Shown: positions 33,869-43,401 of the stretch, piece by piece | How the letters are laid out: each line of letters opens with the position of its first letter | Position numbering within the stretch: position 1 is the first letter of the stretch | Assembly (NCBI GenBank): GCA_038257845.1 | Contig: JBBSQL010000012.1 | Location: 1-64,000, forward strand | From: JAFDXJ01 sp038257845 | Lineage (GTDB): Bacteria > Bacteroidota > Bacteroidia > Chitinophagales > Chitinophagaceae | DNA: 64,000 bases | Direction of reading: 5' to 3' | The notes under the pieces: model-generated | What the model saw: the letters and a program-made list of their open reading frames with translations, nothing else | What the model was told of the DNA's origin: nothing | Database searches by the model: none | Position numbers and translations under genes: made by a program

Positions 33869-35392
33869 ATGTCAGCTCTACCTAAAGAACCGCGGCAAAA
33901 GATGATCAATATGATGTATTTGGTGCTCACAGCAATGTTGGCATTGAATGTATCCGCAGAAATATTGAATGCTTTTAAAACGGTGAATGAAAGTCTTATG
34001 ACCGCAAGTGCTACCATTGACAGTAAGAATGCAGATATTTTCAAGTCATTCCAGGAAAAATTAAATGATCCTAAAACTGCCGAACGTGCTAAGATATGGG
34101 AACCCAAAGCTCAGCAGGTTAAAAAGTATTCCGATGACATGATCGCTTATATTGATGGCTTGAAAATGGATATCATGAAAGCCGCGGGATATACACCTGA
34201 GAAACCTGAAGGCATGAAAGACGATGACCTCGAAGCTACTACAAGGATCATGAGTGATCCGGGAACTAAAGGCAAAGAATTGTTGCAAAAATTAACGGAA
34301 TATAAAAAAAATGTATTAGGTGTTGATTCTTCAGTAAATACAGAATTTGCAAAAGATCTTCCCATTGATTTGCACGTTCCTAAAAGCAATAATCAATCAA
34401 GTAAAGAATGGGCCCCGGCTTATTTTAATATGACACCTGCTATTGCGGCTATTACCATTTTAAGTAAATTTCAAAATGATGTGAAAAACAGTGAAGCAAT
34501 GGTAGTTGATTACCTGCACCGTAAAGTAGGCGAAGTGCAAATAGTATATGATGCTTTTCAGGCTTTTGCCGGAACTAATGCTTTATATCTTATGCCAGGA
34601 CAGGAACTGCAAATTACAGCAGGCGTTGGCGCTTTCAGTAAAGCTGCACAGCCCTCAATTACTGTGGATGGAACACCAGTAGCATTGAATGCAGACGGCG
34701 TTGCCGAATATAAATCAAATGTTGGAGGTCCCGGAACATATACAAAAAAAGTGGTGATCAATTATCTCAGACCCGATGGTACTACTGCCCAGACGTTTAA
34801 AGATGTTCAATATACAGTTGGAAATCCAACGGGTGTAAGTGTTAGCGCGGATGATGTAAAAGTGTTGTATATTGGCCTTGATAATCATTTATCAGTAGGT
34901 GGCGGAACAGTAGGTGATGAAAAAATTTCTGTAAGCATGGATAATGGTTCATTGTCCAAAACAGGTGCGGGTAAATATGTAGTTCGTCCCGGAAAACCTG
35001 GAACTGCTACCGTAAATGTAACTATTGAAGGCAAAACCACCCCATTTGTATTCCGTGTAAAAACAGTTCCTGACCCGGTTGCTAAAGTGGGTAATAATAA
35101 AGGAGGCCGGATGCGCGTTAATGAATTTAAAGCACAATTTGGCGTTCGTGCGGATCTGGAAAATTTTGTATTTGAAGGAGTAAAATTTTCTGTTCAAAGC
35201 TTTACAATAGTTATGAATGGAGCAGGATTCCCGCAGTTGACTTTCCAGGATGTAAATGGAGATTCCTTTGACGGCATACGGAACCTGATAGAAAAATGTA
35301 AAGTGGGTACAACGGTAGTTATTGACAATATTGAAGCAAATGGTCCTGGTGGTACAAGGTTATTGCCCCCAATTGCTTTTACGCTTTATTAA
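33869..35392 (+). CDS. gldM: Gliding motility protein GldM (T9SS motor stalk)
   Basis: A 507-residue protein that begins SALPKEPRQKMINMMYLVLTAMLALNVSAEILNAF, with the single membrane helix at about 17-35. Four periplasmic domains (D1-D4) make the dimeric stalk reaching the GldK/N ring. KVGNNKGGRMRVNEFKAQFGVRADLENFVFEG near residue 410 marks the last domains. It couples the GldL motor to the outer ring. Length is typical. It is 50 bp after gldL and 14 bp before gldN. Confidence 0.97.
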   Translation: MSALPKEPRQKMINMMYLVLTAMLALNVSAEILNAFKTVNESLMTASATIDSKNADIFKSFQEKLNDPKTAERAKIWEPKAQQVKKYSDDMIAYIDGLKMDIMKAAGYTPEKPEGMKDDDLEATTRIMSDPGTKGKELLQKLTEYKKNVLGVDSSVNTEFAKDLPIDLHVPKSNNQSSKEWAPAYFNMTPAIAAITILSKFQNDVKNSEAMVVDYLHRKVGEVQIVYDAFQAFAGTNALYLMPGQELQITAGVGAFSKAAQPSITVDGTPVALNADGVAEYKSNVGGPGTYTKKVVINYLRPDGTTAQTFKDVQYTVGNPTGVSVSADDVKVLYIGLDNHLSVGGGTVGDEKISVSMDNGSLSKTGAGKYVVRPGKPGTATVNVTIEGKTTPFVFRVKTVPDPVAKVGNNKGGRMRVNEFKAQFGVRADLENFVFEGVKFSVQSFTIVMNGAGFPQLTFQDVNGDSFDGIRNLIEKCKVGTTVVIDNIEANGPGGTRLLPPIAFTLY

Positions 35393-35406
35393 TAAGAAAG
35401 ATAAAT

Positions 35407-36462
35407 ATGATGGCTAAAAAAATTAAATTTTCCCTGCTTTTCGCATTGCTTTTCTTAATGGCAGGAGCATCTTATAGCCAGACAAGGCAGCCGGTGCGCA
35501 GGAATAATTATGGAAATAATACTCCGCCCCCGCCAAATAACCAGCAAGATACTGTTCCTAAACAGAATTCTAATTATGGGAATAATAATAATGTTGTTTA
35601 TCAACGCGATACAAGTTTGCCTATTACTGTCATTAAAGGTTCCGGTAATGGAATTTTGGATAGTGTAAAAATGTCTTTGAGAAATGATGCTGCCATTGAG
35701 CAAAATCTGGTAAAAGACAGGCAACCGCTTCCTTATGAAAACCTTCGGGAAGATGATGCGGTTTTTAGAGTACGGGTATGGCGTGAAATAGATACCAGGG
35801 AAAAAATGAATTTGCCTTTTCAATATTCAGCCGAGGAAGATAATGGAAATCAACGCTTCATTTCTATTTTATTAAGCGCAATTAAAGATGGAGATGTTAC
35901 TGCTTTTAGCGGTGAAGACGACAGGTTTACAACGCCTATTACATTTGAAGATGCTATGAAAGCTTTTGCCGGCGGTAGTGATACAGTTGCAAAAATTGAC
36001 CGGGATGGAAATACTATCGGATACGAAGTACGTGCAAAACAATTTGACCCGGATTCAATTTACAAATTCAGGCTCAAAGAAGAATGGATCTTTGATAAAG
36101 AATCAAGCCGGTTATTTGTACGGATTTTAGGCATTGCTCCTGTTATACCTTACAGGCTTTCAACTGGTGACATCATTCCAAATAGTGAAAGGGCCGTTTG
36201 GTGGGTTTACTACCCGGATATGCGCCCGGTACTGGCCAAACATGATGTGTATAATCCAAAAAATTATGGTAGCAGGATGACCTGGGAAGAATTATTTGAA
36301 AGCAGGATGTTCAGTAGTTATATCACCAAATCCACCATGGATAATCCTTTTGATCAGTCACTTGCTAATATTTACCCGAATAATACACTTTTCCGTTTGT
36401 TACAGGGAGAAAAGATCAAGGAAAAAATATTTAATTACGAACAAGCGCTTTGGTCTTATTAA
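35407..36462 (+). CDS. gldN: Gliding motility protein GldN (T9SS ring)
   Basis: A 351-residue periplasmic protein with a signal peptide (about 1-24), an Asn/Pro/Gln-rich linker (30-60) and the GldN core: VWREIDTREKMNLPFQY, LIKEEWIFDKESSRLFVRILGIAP-type segment and VWWVYYPDMRPVLAKHDVYNPKN. With GldK it forms the large ring of the secretion machine. It is the last gene of the operon, followed by a terminator at 36486-36511. The tandem ATGATG leaves a one-codon start ambiguity. Confidence 0.96.
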   Translation: MMAKKIKFSLLFALLFLMAGASYSQTRQPVRRNNYGNNTPPPPNNQQDTVPKQNSNYGNNNNVVYQRDTSLPITVIKGSGNGILDSVKMSLRNDAAIEQNLVKDRQPLPYENLREDDAVFRVRVWREIDTREKMNLPFQYSAEEDNGNQRFISILLSAIKDGDVTAFSGEDDRFTTPITFEDAMKAFAGGSDTVAKIDRDGNTIGYEVRAKQFDPDSIYKFRLKEEWIFDKESSRLFVRILGIAPVIPYRLSTGDIIPNSERAVWWVYYPDMRPVLAKHDVYNPKNYGSRMTWEELFESRMFSSYITKSTMDNPFDQSLANIYPNNTLFRLLQGEKIKEKIFNYEQALWSY

Positions 36463-36485
36463 TATCGATTGTATAAAAAAAAATT

Positions 36486-36511
36486 AAAACCCTGCTTTTA
36501 GGGTTTTTTTT
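36486..36511 (+). terminator. Terminator of gldKLMN
   Basis: AAAACCCT, a 6-nt loop and AGGGTTTT, followed by a T-run. It is 24 bp after the gldN stop. Confidence 0.88.
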
Positions 36512-36554
36512 ATTAGAAAATTTTAATACTTTTTTAAAATTATTCAGTAAATAA

Positions 36555-36585
36555 TTGGGAAATTATAATTAATAAGATATATTTG
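36555..36585 (+). promoter_or_regulatory. Promoter of a candidate small RNA
   Basis: TTG (36555-36557), a 20-bp spacer and TATATTTG (36578-36585) fit the Bacteroidota consensus on the plus strand. No plus-strand gene lies downstream for several kilobases. Confidence 0.5.
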
Positions 36586-36591
36586 CCTCGG

Positions 36592-36650
36592 TTTTTCATA
36601 GGATATTGGATTTTAATACGGGGTTGGATTTTCATCCAGGCCCCTTTTTT
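36592..36650 (+). ncRNA. Candidate small RNA between gldN and uvrC
   Basis: A predicted transcript of about 59 nt starts after the promoter at 36555-36585. It ends in a hairpin (GGGG-TTGGAT with ATCCAG-G-CCCC, 36620-36644) plus T6. It overlaps the last codon of uvrC in antisense. There is no ORF. It may be a real sRNA or a terminator for read-through with a chance promoter. Confidence 0.35.
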
Positions 36651-38448
36651 ATTTTTGGAAGTAAGTAAATAAAATTTCTGCTTTTGCCTTCCCGGAGACA
36701 GCCGCTATTTCTTCCAACGTTTTTGTCCTTAAATTTTTTACAGATTTGAATTCCTTCAATAATCGTTCTGCTGTATTTCCCCCAATTCCCTTTATTTCTT
36801 CCAATTCATTTTTAATTACACCTTTCGATCTTTTATTACGATGAAATGTAATTCCAAATCGATGCACTTCATCCCTGATATAACGCACCAAATTCAGCGC
36901 CGTGCTGTCAGCGGGAAGTTTGATGGACTCAGTATCATTTGCAAAAAAGATCTCTTCAATATTTTTGGCAAGGCCGATTACCGTAATCTTATTTTCCAAC
37001 CCCAGCATTTTCATACTTTCCAGAGCGGCACTTAACTGCCCTTTGCCACCATCAACAATTACGAGCTGAGGCAGTACAATATTTTCATCCAATAATCTTT
37101 TATATCTCCGGTAAACCACTTCTTTCATCGTGGCGAAATCATTGATGCCGCTTACTGTTTTTACATTGTAATGCCGGTAATTTTTTTTATCCGGCATGCC
37201 ATTTAAAAAATACACCATTGCGGAAACGGGGAAACTTCCCTGGAAATTACTGTTATCAAAACATTCTATGTAAACGGGTAATTCCTGCAAATGCAAAAAT
37301 TGCTGCAATTCGTACAAAGTTTGCATTTGTTTATTTTCAGTTTGGTTTTTTACATTTAATATTTTTTTGCGATATTGTTCGTCTTTGAAATACAATGCAT
37401 TTTTGAAAGACAAATCCAGTAATTTTTTCTTTTCACCTCCACGCGGTATTGTGCATGCAGCAAGACCTCCCGGGTATTCAATGTTAAAAGGAATGACAAT
37501 TTCATTTGCCGGACTATCAAATGTTTTTCTAAAATCAATGATTGCCAGTAACAATATTTCTGCATCTGATTCTTCCAGTTTGGCAATGAATTTTTCATTA
37601 TGTGTTTGTACAATAGTGCCGTTTTCAACCATCAAATAATTGATATATGCAGTATCGCCATCGCGTATAAAAGAAAACACATCTATGTTATTCAATGACT
37701 TGCTGACGATTACAGATCGCGCCTGGTATTGTTCGAGCTCACCCAGTTTCTTTTTGATAAATGCTGCTTTTTCAAAATCCAGCTTTTCTGCATAGTCAGA
37801 CATTTCCTTTTTATACCGCAACATGACTGGTTTTAAATTGCCTTTCAGCATTTGCCGGATTTGGGCAAGGCCTTCTGCATATTCATCAGCAGATTGCAAA
37901 CCTTCACAGGGGCCTTTGCAATTTCCAAGATGATATTCCAGGCAAACTTTGAATTTTTTTTGCTGAATGTTTTTTTCTGTGAGCTTTAGCTTACAGGTGC
38001 GCAACGGTATAAACTCCCGTATAAAACGAATGAGTTCACGTACTTTTCCTGCAGAAGTAAATGGGCCAAGATATTCAGAACCATCTTTTATTTTTTTCCG
38101 GGTAAGAAAAACACGTGGAAAAGGTTCATTTTTAATGACAATATAAGGATAGGATTTATCATCTTTTAAATTGATATTGAATTTTGGCTGGTATTCTTTA
38201 ATCAATGAATTTTCAAGCAGCAATGCATCCTGCTCTGAATCAACAAGTGTGAATTCGATCTTACAAATTCGCCGGACTAATTCTGCAGTTTTGTACCCGG
38301 CGTTTGTTTTGGTGAAATAGGATGCAATCCGTTTTCGAAGGTTCTTTGCTTTTCCTACATACAAAAGATTTCCTGCCGAATCAAAATATTTATAAATGCC
38401 CGGGTTAGTGGGATAGTCCTGTGCTATAAAAGAAAATTTATTCGCCAT
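36649..38448 (-). CDS. uvrC: UvrABC excinuclease subunit C
   Basis: A 599-residue repair nuclease making both incisions around lesions. The N-terminal GIY-YIG domain begins NPGIYKYFDSAGNLLYVGKAKNLRKR (about residues 15-40), and the CKGPC-like cysteine region (LEYHLGNCKGPCEGL) is near 175. The UVR motif lies around 205-240. The RNase H-like C-terminal nuclease has IECFDNSNFQGSFPVSAMVYF and IVDGGKGQLSAA, and a helix-hairpin-helix pair ends it. The start at 38448 is preferred; the ATG two codons earlier overlaps the stop of the preceding lipoprotein gene. Standard length. Confidence 0.96.
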   Translation of the reverse strand: MANKFSFIAQDYPTNPGIYKYFDSAGNLLYVGKAKNLRKRIASYFTKTNAGYKTAELVRRICKIEFTLVDSEQDALLLENSLIKEYQPKFNINLKDDKSYPYIVIKNEPFPRVFLTRKKIKDGSEYLGPFTSAGKVRELIRFIREFIPLRTCKLKLTEKNIQQKKFKVCLEYHLGNCKGPCEGLQSADEYAEGLAQIRQMLKGNLKPVMLRYKKEMSDYAEKLDFEKAAFIKKKLGELEQYQARSVIVSKSLNNIDVFSFIRDGDTAYINYLMVENGTIVQTHNEKFIAKLEESDAEILLLAIIDFRKTFDSPANEIVIPFNIEYPGGLAACTIPRGGEKKKLLDLSFKNALYFKDEQYRKKILNVKNQTENKQMQTLYELQQFLHLQELPVYIECFDNSNFQGSFPVSAMVYFLNGMPDKKNYRHYNVKTVSGINDFATMKEVVYRRYKRLLDENIVLPQLVIVDGGKGQLSAALESMKMLGLENKITVIGLAKNIEEIFFANDTESIKLPADSTALNLVRYIRDEVHRFGITFHRNKRSKGVIKNELEEIKGIGGNTAERLLKEFKSVKNLRTKTLEEIAAVSGKAKAEILFTYFQK

Positions 38449-38450
38449 GA

Positions 38451-39038
38451 TCACTCCTTCCAGCCAATTTGTAATTGTTGTTTTTTTTCTGTGCCATCCG
38501 GTAAGGTTGTGCTTTGCAGGATGGTAAAACCTTTATCATTTTTCCACCAAAGCATTTCTGTTGTGGACGAATCTGTGTAAGCCCTCACAACATTGAAAAT
38601 AATATTTTTTACCTGTTGCGTGGCTGTATCCAATAATATCAAAACTCGCTGCACCGGCAACATTGTATCTTTTGCAGTATAGCTGAAAGTATAACTTGCA
38701 GTGGTTTGGTCCTGGAAAATATTTTCTATGTATTTTTCTTTCAAGCCAATTGCAGTAATGCTATCATTTAAAAAAGTATTCGCCAGGTTTTTTACTTCAT
38801 CTTTGGTAATTGCTGTTGAATCTTTAACGGAACCTCTTATTATTATTTTATAGGGTTGCACCGGACTATTTTCCAACATAGATAATTGTGAACGTATATA
38901 TTGATTGACCGGGTAAAAAACCAGGGTATCATTCACATTTTTTTCCTGAACTTGTTCTTTTGAATTGTCATTTTTACAACTATTGACAAAGATTATGAAT
39001 CCCAGGAAAAAACAAATGAATGAATATTTTATTTTCAT
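38451..39038 (-). CDS. Putative lipoprotein of unknown function
   Basis: A 195-residue protein with a lipoprotein signal (lipobox VNSC, Cys21) and an acidic/polar linker. The mature domain of about 150 residues is rich in alternating beta-strand patterns (YKIIIRGSVKDS, ASYTFSYTAKD, VQRVLILLDTATQQVKNIIFNVVRAY). No known family was recognised. It ends at uvrC's start, so it is probably translated from the same mRNA. Its location in the outer membrane or periplasm is inferred from the lipobox. Confidence 0.75.
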   Translation of the reverse strand: MKIKYSFICFFLGFIIFVNSCKNDNSKEQVQEKNVNDTLVFYPVNQYIRSQLSMLENSPVQPYKIIIRGSVKDSTAITKDEVKNLANTFLNDSITAIGLKEKYIENIFQDQTTASYTFSYTAKDTMLPVQRVLILLDTATQQVKNIIFNVVRAYTDSSTTEMLWWKNDKGFTILQSTTLPDGTEKKQQLQIGWKE

Positions 39039-39145
39039 GTATAAAAAATTAATAAGCAGTTGTCTTATGATTTTTTTTTCAAAAATAGAATAGTGTTCCT
39101 TTAAAAAAAGTATTCACTGGTTTGGCAGCAAAGATAAGTAAGTGA

Positions 39146-40633
39146 TTATTTAATAGCCTTTGTAAAACCAATCTTCAAACCATAATTCAGCAGGTATTCT
39201 TTGATGGGATAGTTTTGAGACATCGTAGGCATAAACTGGTAACGGAATTGCGGTCCAACCTGCCATTTTACAGAACCAATTTTATAACTGAGGTAAGTTT
39301 CTACATTTCCGTTCACATTCCAGTTGCGCATAAGCTTGGAACCATCGGCATAATCTTTAAAATTGGTAGAAACTACAAATGGCTCTTTATCAAAAGTGTA
39401 CGTTGGTTGTAGAGCAGCAGCAACATTCCAGGAAAGTTTTCCATGTTCAGCGATCTTATAATCCAGACCAATTGGTAATGATACCTGGTAGAAGCGGTTT
39501 TTAAGTGTAAATGGAACACTCGAAACCCCGGAAGACCTGTTTACCAGGAATGGGCTAAATACAGTTGGTTCATTTTCTGTAGCTGCGAAGGCTGAATTAT
39601 TTTGATATAAATATGCATCAATATTATATTGATCCATATTGAACTGAAAACCGGATTTGAGGGAAAGCCTGTCAGATAGATGGTAGCCTAAAGAAAAGCC
39701 CACTTCATAGCCGATTGACGGTCTGTAATTTACTAATTTATTTACATCAACTGAAAAAGGTGAAGTAGCGAGAGAAACGGCTGAAACATAAGTACCTGCT
39801 GCTTTTCCCTGCCCATTGTCCGTCAACCTCCGGTAACTAATGGAAGGAGTGAGGTAAAATGAAAAATCAAGTTTTGAAACTGAATTTTTCATTGCATCAA
39901 AAGAATAATTTTTACGGCTTGTATTCAGCAGATCTTCCACATCATAATCGGAATAAGTATTTAAGGCATACCTGAAATAAAATGGCTCTGCAACATTTTG
40001 ATTTCCTTTAAAATCTACCAGGCCATAACTGCTGTTAACGGATATGGGTTGAGAAATGGTTTTCAATGCGAAGTTGAACATGTCAGAATTATGCCGCGGA
40101 TTCTCGGCACTTTTAACGATAGTCGGATTCTCATTTTTACTATTGGAAAGAATAGTATTCCCGGATTTATTTTCATTTTTGATGGACTCCGTATTTGCTG
40201 CTATAGCAATATTATTTTCATAAAGCGTAAATACAGCGTTTTGTTGCTTTAAAGATGCTGATACAGATGCAATAGTATTTTGGGTAATGTTGCGGATAGT
40301 TAAGTTTTCAGGAAAAGAAGATTCTTTTATTGTAAGAACAGTACCATTTACTGCATTGGCATTATCGGTTGACTTAATAGTCGCTTCATCTATTATTGTA
40401 GCAGTATTTCCTGCAATAATTGTTGTTTTAATTTCAGGTTTAATAATCAGAGTGCCAATAACTAATAAAGAAATCACAAAAACAGATATTGCAGTTAAAG
40501 CCGGCCATTTTTTGTACCCATGTAATTCATGCTGAATATGCCTCCAGGAATGTTCAGCAGGGTATAAACGGAACTGGTCAGCCTGCTCTTTTAAAAAGCC
40601 TTCAAATTCTGTATGGTCATACGGGTTTTCCAT
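39146..40633 (-). CDS. Anti-sigma factor fused to outer-membrane beta-barrel (dual-membrane type)
   Basis: A 495-residue protein with three parts. Residues 1-43 form a cytosolic segment with RLYPAEHSWRHIQHELHGYKKW, the pattern seen in Bacteroidota anti-sigma proteins of this class. Residues 44-65 are one membrane helix, followed by a low-complexity Ser/Thr/Asn periplasmic linker of about 150 residues. From about 230 to the end there are repeated amphipathic strands typical of an outer-membrane barrel (ISYRRLTDN, IGYEVGFSLGYHLSDRLSLKSGFQF, VGPQFRYQF). This matches the dual membrane-spanning anti-sigma (Dma) layout described in Bacteroides thetaiotaomicron. It starts 16 bp after the sigma gene, its presumed partner. 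The barrel assignment is by eye. Confidence 0.75.
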   Translation of the reverse strand: MENPYDHTEFEGFLKEQADQFRLYPAEHSWRHIQHELHGYKKWPALTAISVFVISLLVIGTLIIKPEIKTTIIAGNTATIIDEATIKSTDNANAVNGTVLTIKESSFPENLTIRNITQNTIASVSASLKQQNAVFTLYENNIAIAANTESIKNENKSGNTILSNSKNENPTIVKSAENPRHNSDMFNFALKTISQPISVNSSYGLVDFKGNQNVAEPFYFRYALNTYSDYDVEDLLNTSRKNYSFDAMKNSVSKLDFSFYLTPSISYRRLTDNGQGKAAGTYVSAVSLATSPFSVDVNKLVNYRPSIGYEVGFSLGYHLSDRLSLKSGFQFNMDQYNIDAYLYQNNSAFAATENEPTVFSPFLVNRSSGVSSVPFTLKNRFYQVSLPIGLDYKIAEHGKLSWNVAAALQPTYTFDKEPFVVSTNFKDYADGSKLMRNWNVNGNVETYLSYKIGSVKWQVGPQFRYQFMPTMSQNYPIKEYLLNYGLKIGFTKAIK

Positions 40634-40649
40634 TTACATCTACAGTAGA

Positions 40650-41222
40650 TTAATTTGCGCCGGCCCACCTTAAAGCCGAATTGCCTTTTTCTAATATCCG
40701 TTTCTTAATCAAAATAGTTTCCAAAGCCGTCTTTGCCCTTGCATATTGGCTTCTGCTGGTACTTTCTTCAATCTCCAGCATTTCTGCAATTTCTTTATGC
40801 GAATAACCTTCAATGGCATATAAGTTCAATACAGTCCTGTAACCCAAAGGCAAACTTCGTATGCATTCATTCACCTGTTTCACCTGCATTAGGGACGTAA
40901 CTGATGGTTCTTTTACCGATACATAATCCGCAAACATAATATCTACATTATCACTGAATTTTTTAAATTTCTTTAAAAAATTGATACAATTATATACCAT
41001 GATCCTTCTTATCCAGCCTTCAAATGCGCCCTTATTCTGAAAAGTGTGAATTTGTGTAAACACTTTTATAAACCCTTCCTGCAGCATGTCTTCCGCGTCT
41101 TCCCGGTTTTGTGCGAAACGATAACACACAGGCAGCATCTTCGGGCTATACCGGTTGTATAGTTCCCTTTGCGCTACTGGATCGTTTTGCAGGCAACCTG
41201 ATAAAATGGCTTCTTCAGTCAT
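40650..41222 (-). CDS. ECF RNA polymerase sigma factor
   Basis: A 190-residue sigma-70 family factor of the ECF group. Region 2 covers about residues 20-90 with YRFAQNREDAEDMLQEGFIKVFTQIHTFQNKGAFEGWIRRI. Region 4 covers about 125-180 with LPLGYRTVLNLYAIEGYSHKEIAEMLEIEESTSRSQYARAK, its helix-turn-helix. It directs transcription in response to an envelope signal, presumably released by the fused anti-sigma/barrel gene located directly downstream. The target promoters are not apparent in the window. Size is normal. Confidence 0.92.
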   Translation of the reverse strand: MTEEAILSGCLQNDPVAQRELYNRYSPKMLPVCYRFAQNREDAEDMLQEGFIKVFTQIHTFQNKGAFEGWIRRIMVYNCINFLKKFKKFSDNVDIMFADYVSVKEPSVTSLMQVKQVNECIRSLPLGYRTVLNLYAIEGYSHKEIAEMLEIEESTSRSQYARAKTALETILIKKRILEKGNSALRWAGAN

Positions 41223-41408
41223 GGAGGTAAAATATTACCCATAAATATAGACAATTTTTTTTTCAAAACGCTGCTTCATTGAACTTTTAAATTGAATGCA
41301 GGATTTTTATATATTTATGGCAAATGCAATTTACGTTTTTAATTAAAGAGTAAAAAAAATTTATTTCAGAAAAAATATCGCCATTTAGTCTAAAAAATCT
41401 TTTCAGGT

Positions 41409-43229
41409 TCAGGCAAGCACTTTTATATCTTTTTCCCGGAGTGACTTTCTTTCTCCGATCTGCTGCCGCCACATGGCATAATATAACCCTTTCTCCTCAA
41501 GCAATGCATTGTGGTGGCCGGTTTCCACTATTTGACCTTTTTCCAGCACATAGATCCTGTCGGCATGCATGATGGTACTCAACCGGTGCGCGATCAATAC
41601 CATTATCTGCCTGCTCTTTTCTGAAATATCTTTAATCGTTGAAGTAATTTCTTCTTCCGTAATGCTGTCCAAAGAGGAAGTGGCTTCATCAAAAATTAGT
41701 AATTCGGGTTTTCGTAAGAGCGAACGCGCAATGCTCAGCCTTTGTTTTTCACCACCACTTAATTTTAAACCGCCTTCCCCAATTACAGTTTCAATACCTT
41801 TTTCTGCGCGGGATAGCAATTGTTCACAACTTGATTTATGTAATGCATCAACAATCTCCTCATTGCTTGCGCCCGGGTTTACAAACAGTAAATTTTCGCG
41901 TATCGTTCCGGCAAATAATTGTGTATCCTGCGTTACAAAACCAATCTGGTTGCGCAGTGCATCAAACACAATATCATTCCCATTAATATGATTAAATAGT
42001 ATTTCTCCCTGCTGTGGCCGGTACAATCCTACCAATAATTTTACAAGGGTACTTTTTCCCGAACCGGATGGGCCAACAAAAGCGATGGTTTCTCCATTTT
42101 TCACTTTAAAATTGATATTTTCCAGGGCTTTGAATTGCGCGGATTTATGTTTAAATGAAACATTTTTAAATTCCAATTGCAAGATTTTACCCACTTCTTT
42201 GGGTGCTACAGGGCGGGGTTCCGGCGCTTTTTGCATCAGTTCATGAAAATTATTCAAAGATGCTTCTGCTTCGCGATAAGATATAATGATATTGCCAATT
42301 TCCTGTAATGGCCCAAAAATAAAAAATGAATAAAAGGTCAAAGTCATTAATTCACCCGCTGTCAACTGGTTTTTAAAAACAAGATAGAGCAAAGTGAACA
42401 TGATCACCTGCCGTAGAAAATTTACAAAAGTTCCCTGTACAAAACTCAGGGAACGGATACTTTTCACTTTTTTTAATTCGAGTCCAAGAATTTTATAGGT
42501 ATTATTATTCAACCTCGTTACTTCCTGGTCAGTAAGCCCCAGGCTTTTCACCAGTTCGATGTTTCGCAATGATTCAGTGGTTGTACCTGCCAGTGAATTG
42601 GTTTCTTTGACAATATTTTTTTGAATCCGCTTTATCTTTTTGCTGAGCAAACTGGTTAATACAGACAGACAAATAATACCAACCGCATAAATCGGCATGA
42701 TGGACCAATTCAGCCTGAAGGAATAAACAGAAATAAAAACAACACCCACGAGTACCGCAAATAATACATTGATAAAACTGATGATAAATTTTTCTGTATC
42801 CAACCGTACTTTGGATAAAATAGATAATGTTTCTCCACTCCGCTGATCTTCAAAATCCTGGTAAGGCAATGCCATGGAATGTTTCAAGCCATCCGTGAAA
42901 ATTTTTGCACCAAATTTTTGGACAACTACATTGCTGAAATAATCCTGGAATGCTTTGGCAATTCGCGAAATCATGGCAACGCTGATAAGTATTCCCAGGT
43001 ATCCCATAACGCCCCAGATGAACTGGGATTGAGTGCGCGTAGCAGTTTGAATGAATTTCTTTTGTTCATTAAAATAGCCTTCTGCAAAAGGATGTGTTGC
43101 ATATTTATCAAATAATTTCCCGAAAAAATAGGGGTCAAGCATGGAGAAAGTTTGATTAATAGTGGCAAGTAATAATGCCAGCGCCACCAGCCATTTAAAT
43201 GGTTTCAGGTAAGTGAGTAATATTTTCAT
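41409..43229 (-). CDS. ABC exporter, fused permease and ATPase (MsbA/MdlB type)
   Basis: A 606-residue half-transporter. The N-terminal six-helix membrane domain spans about 10-310. The ATPase domain has Walker A GPSGSGKST (near 391), the Q-loop FVTQD, signature LKLSGGEKQR and Walker B LLIFDEATSS, and an H-loop AHR. It likely works as a homodimer exporting a lipid, peptide or drug. The substrate cannot be named from sequence, and lipid A flipping is only one possibility. No neighbouring partner gene is on the same strand; the next upstream gene, GT25, is 172 bp away. Confidence 0.9.
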   Translation of the reverse strand: MKILLTYLKPFKWLVALALLLATINQTFSMLDPYFFGKLFDKYATHPFAEGYFNEQKKFIQTATRTQSQFIWGVMGYLGILISVAMISRIAKAFQDYFSNVVVQKFGAKIFTDGLKHSMALPYQDFEDQRSGETLSILSKVRLDTEKFIISFINVLFAVLVGVVFISVYSFRLNWSIMPIYAVGIICLSVLTSLLSKKIKRIQKNIVKETNSLAGTTTESLRNIELVKSLGLTDQEVTRLNNNTYKILGLELKKVKSIRSLSFVQGTFVNFLRQVIMFTLLYLVFKNQLTAGELMTLTFYSFFIFGPLQEIGNIIISYREAEASLNNFHELMQKAPEPRPVAPKEVGKILQLEFKNVSFKHKSAQFKALENINFKVKNGETIAFVGPSGSGKSTLVKLLVGLYRPQQGEILFNHINGNDIVFDALRNQIGFVTQDTQLFAGTIRENLLFVNPGASNEEIVDALHKSSCEQLLSRAEKGIETVIGEGGLKLSGGEKQRLSIARSLLRKPELLIFDEATSSLDSITEEEITSTIKDISEKSRQIMVLIAHRLSTIMHADRIYVLEKGQIVETGHHNALLEEKGLYYAMWRQQIGERKSLREKDIKVLA

Positions 43230-43401
43230 TGTATCAGTTTATGGTTTCGTTTGTTTTAAATTATTTATTTAACGTTGGAAAAACTTACTAAATGTAAAAT
43301 TTCTACGATATACTAACGTAATTTTTTTATGGATATATTGTTATCAAAACATACACCATGAGTAATTTGAGGAAGTTGCAGGACTTTCTGTCAGTGATCT
43401 T

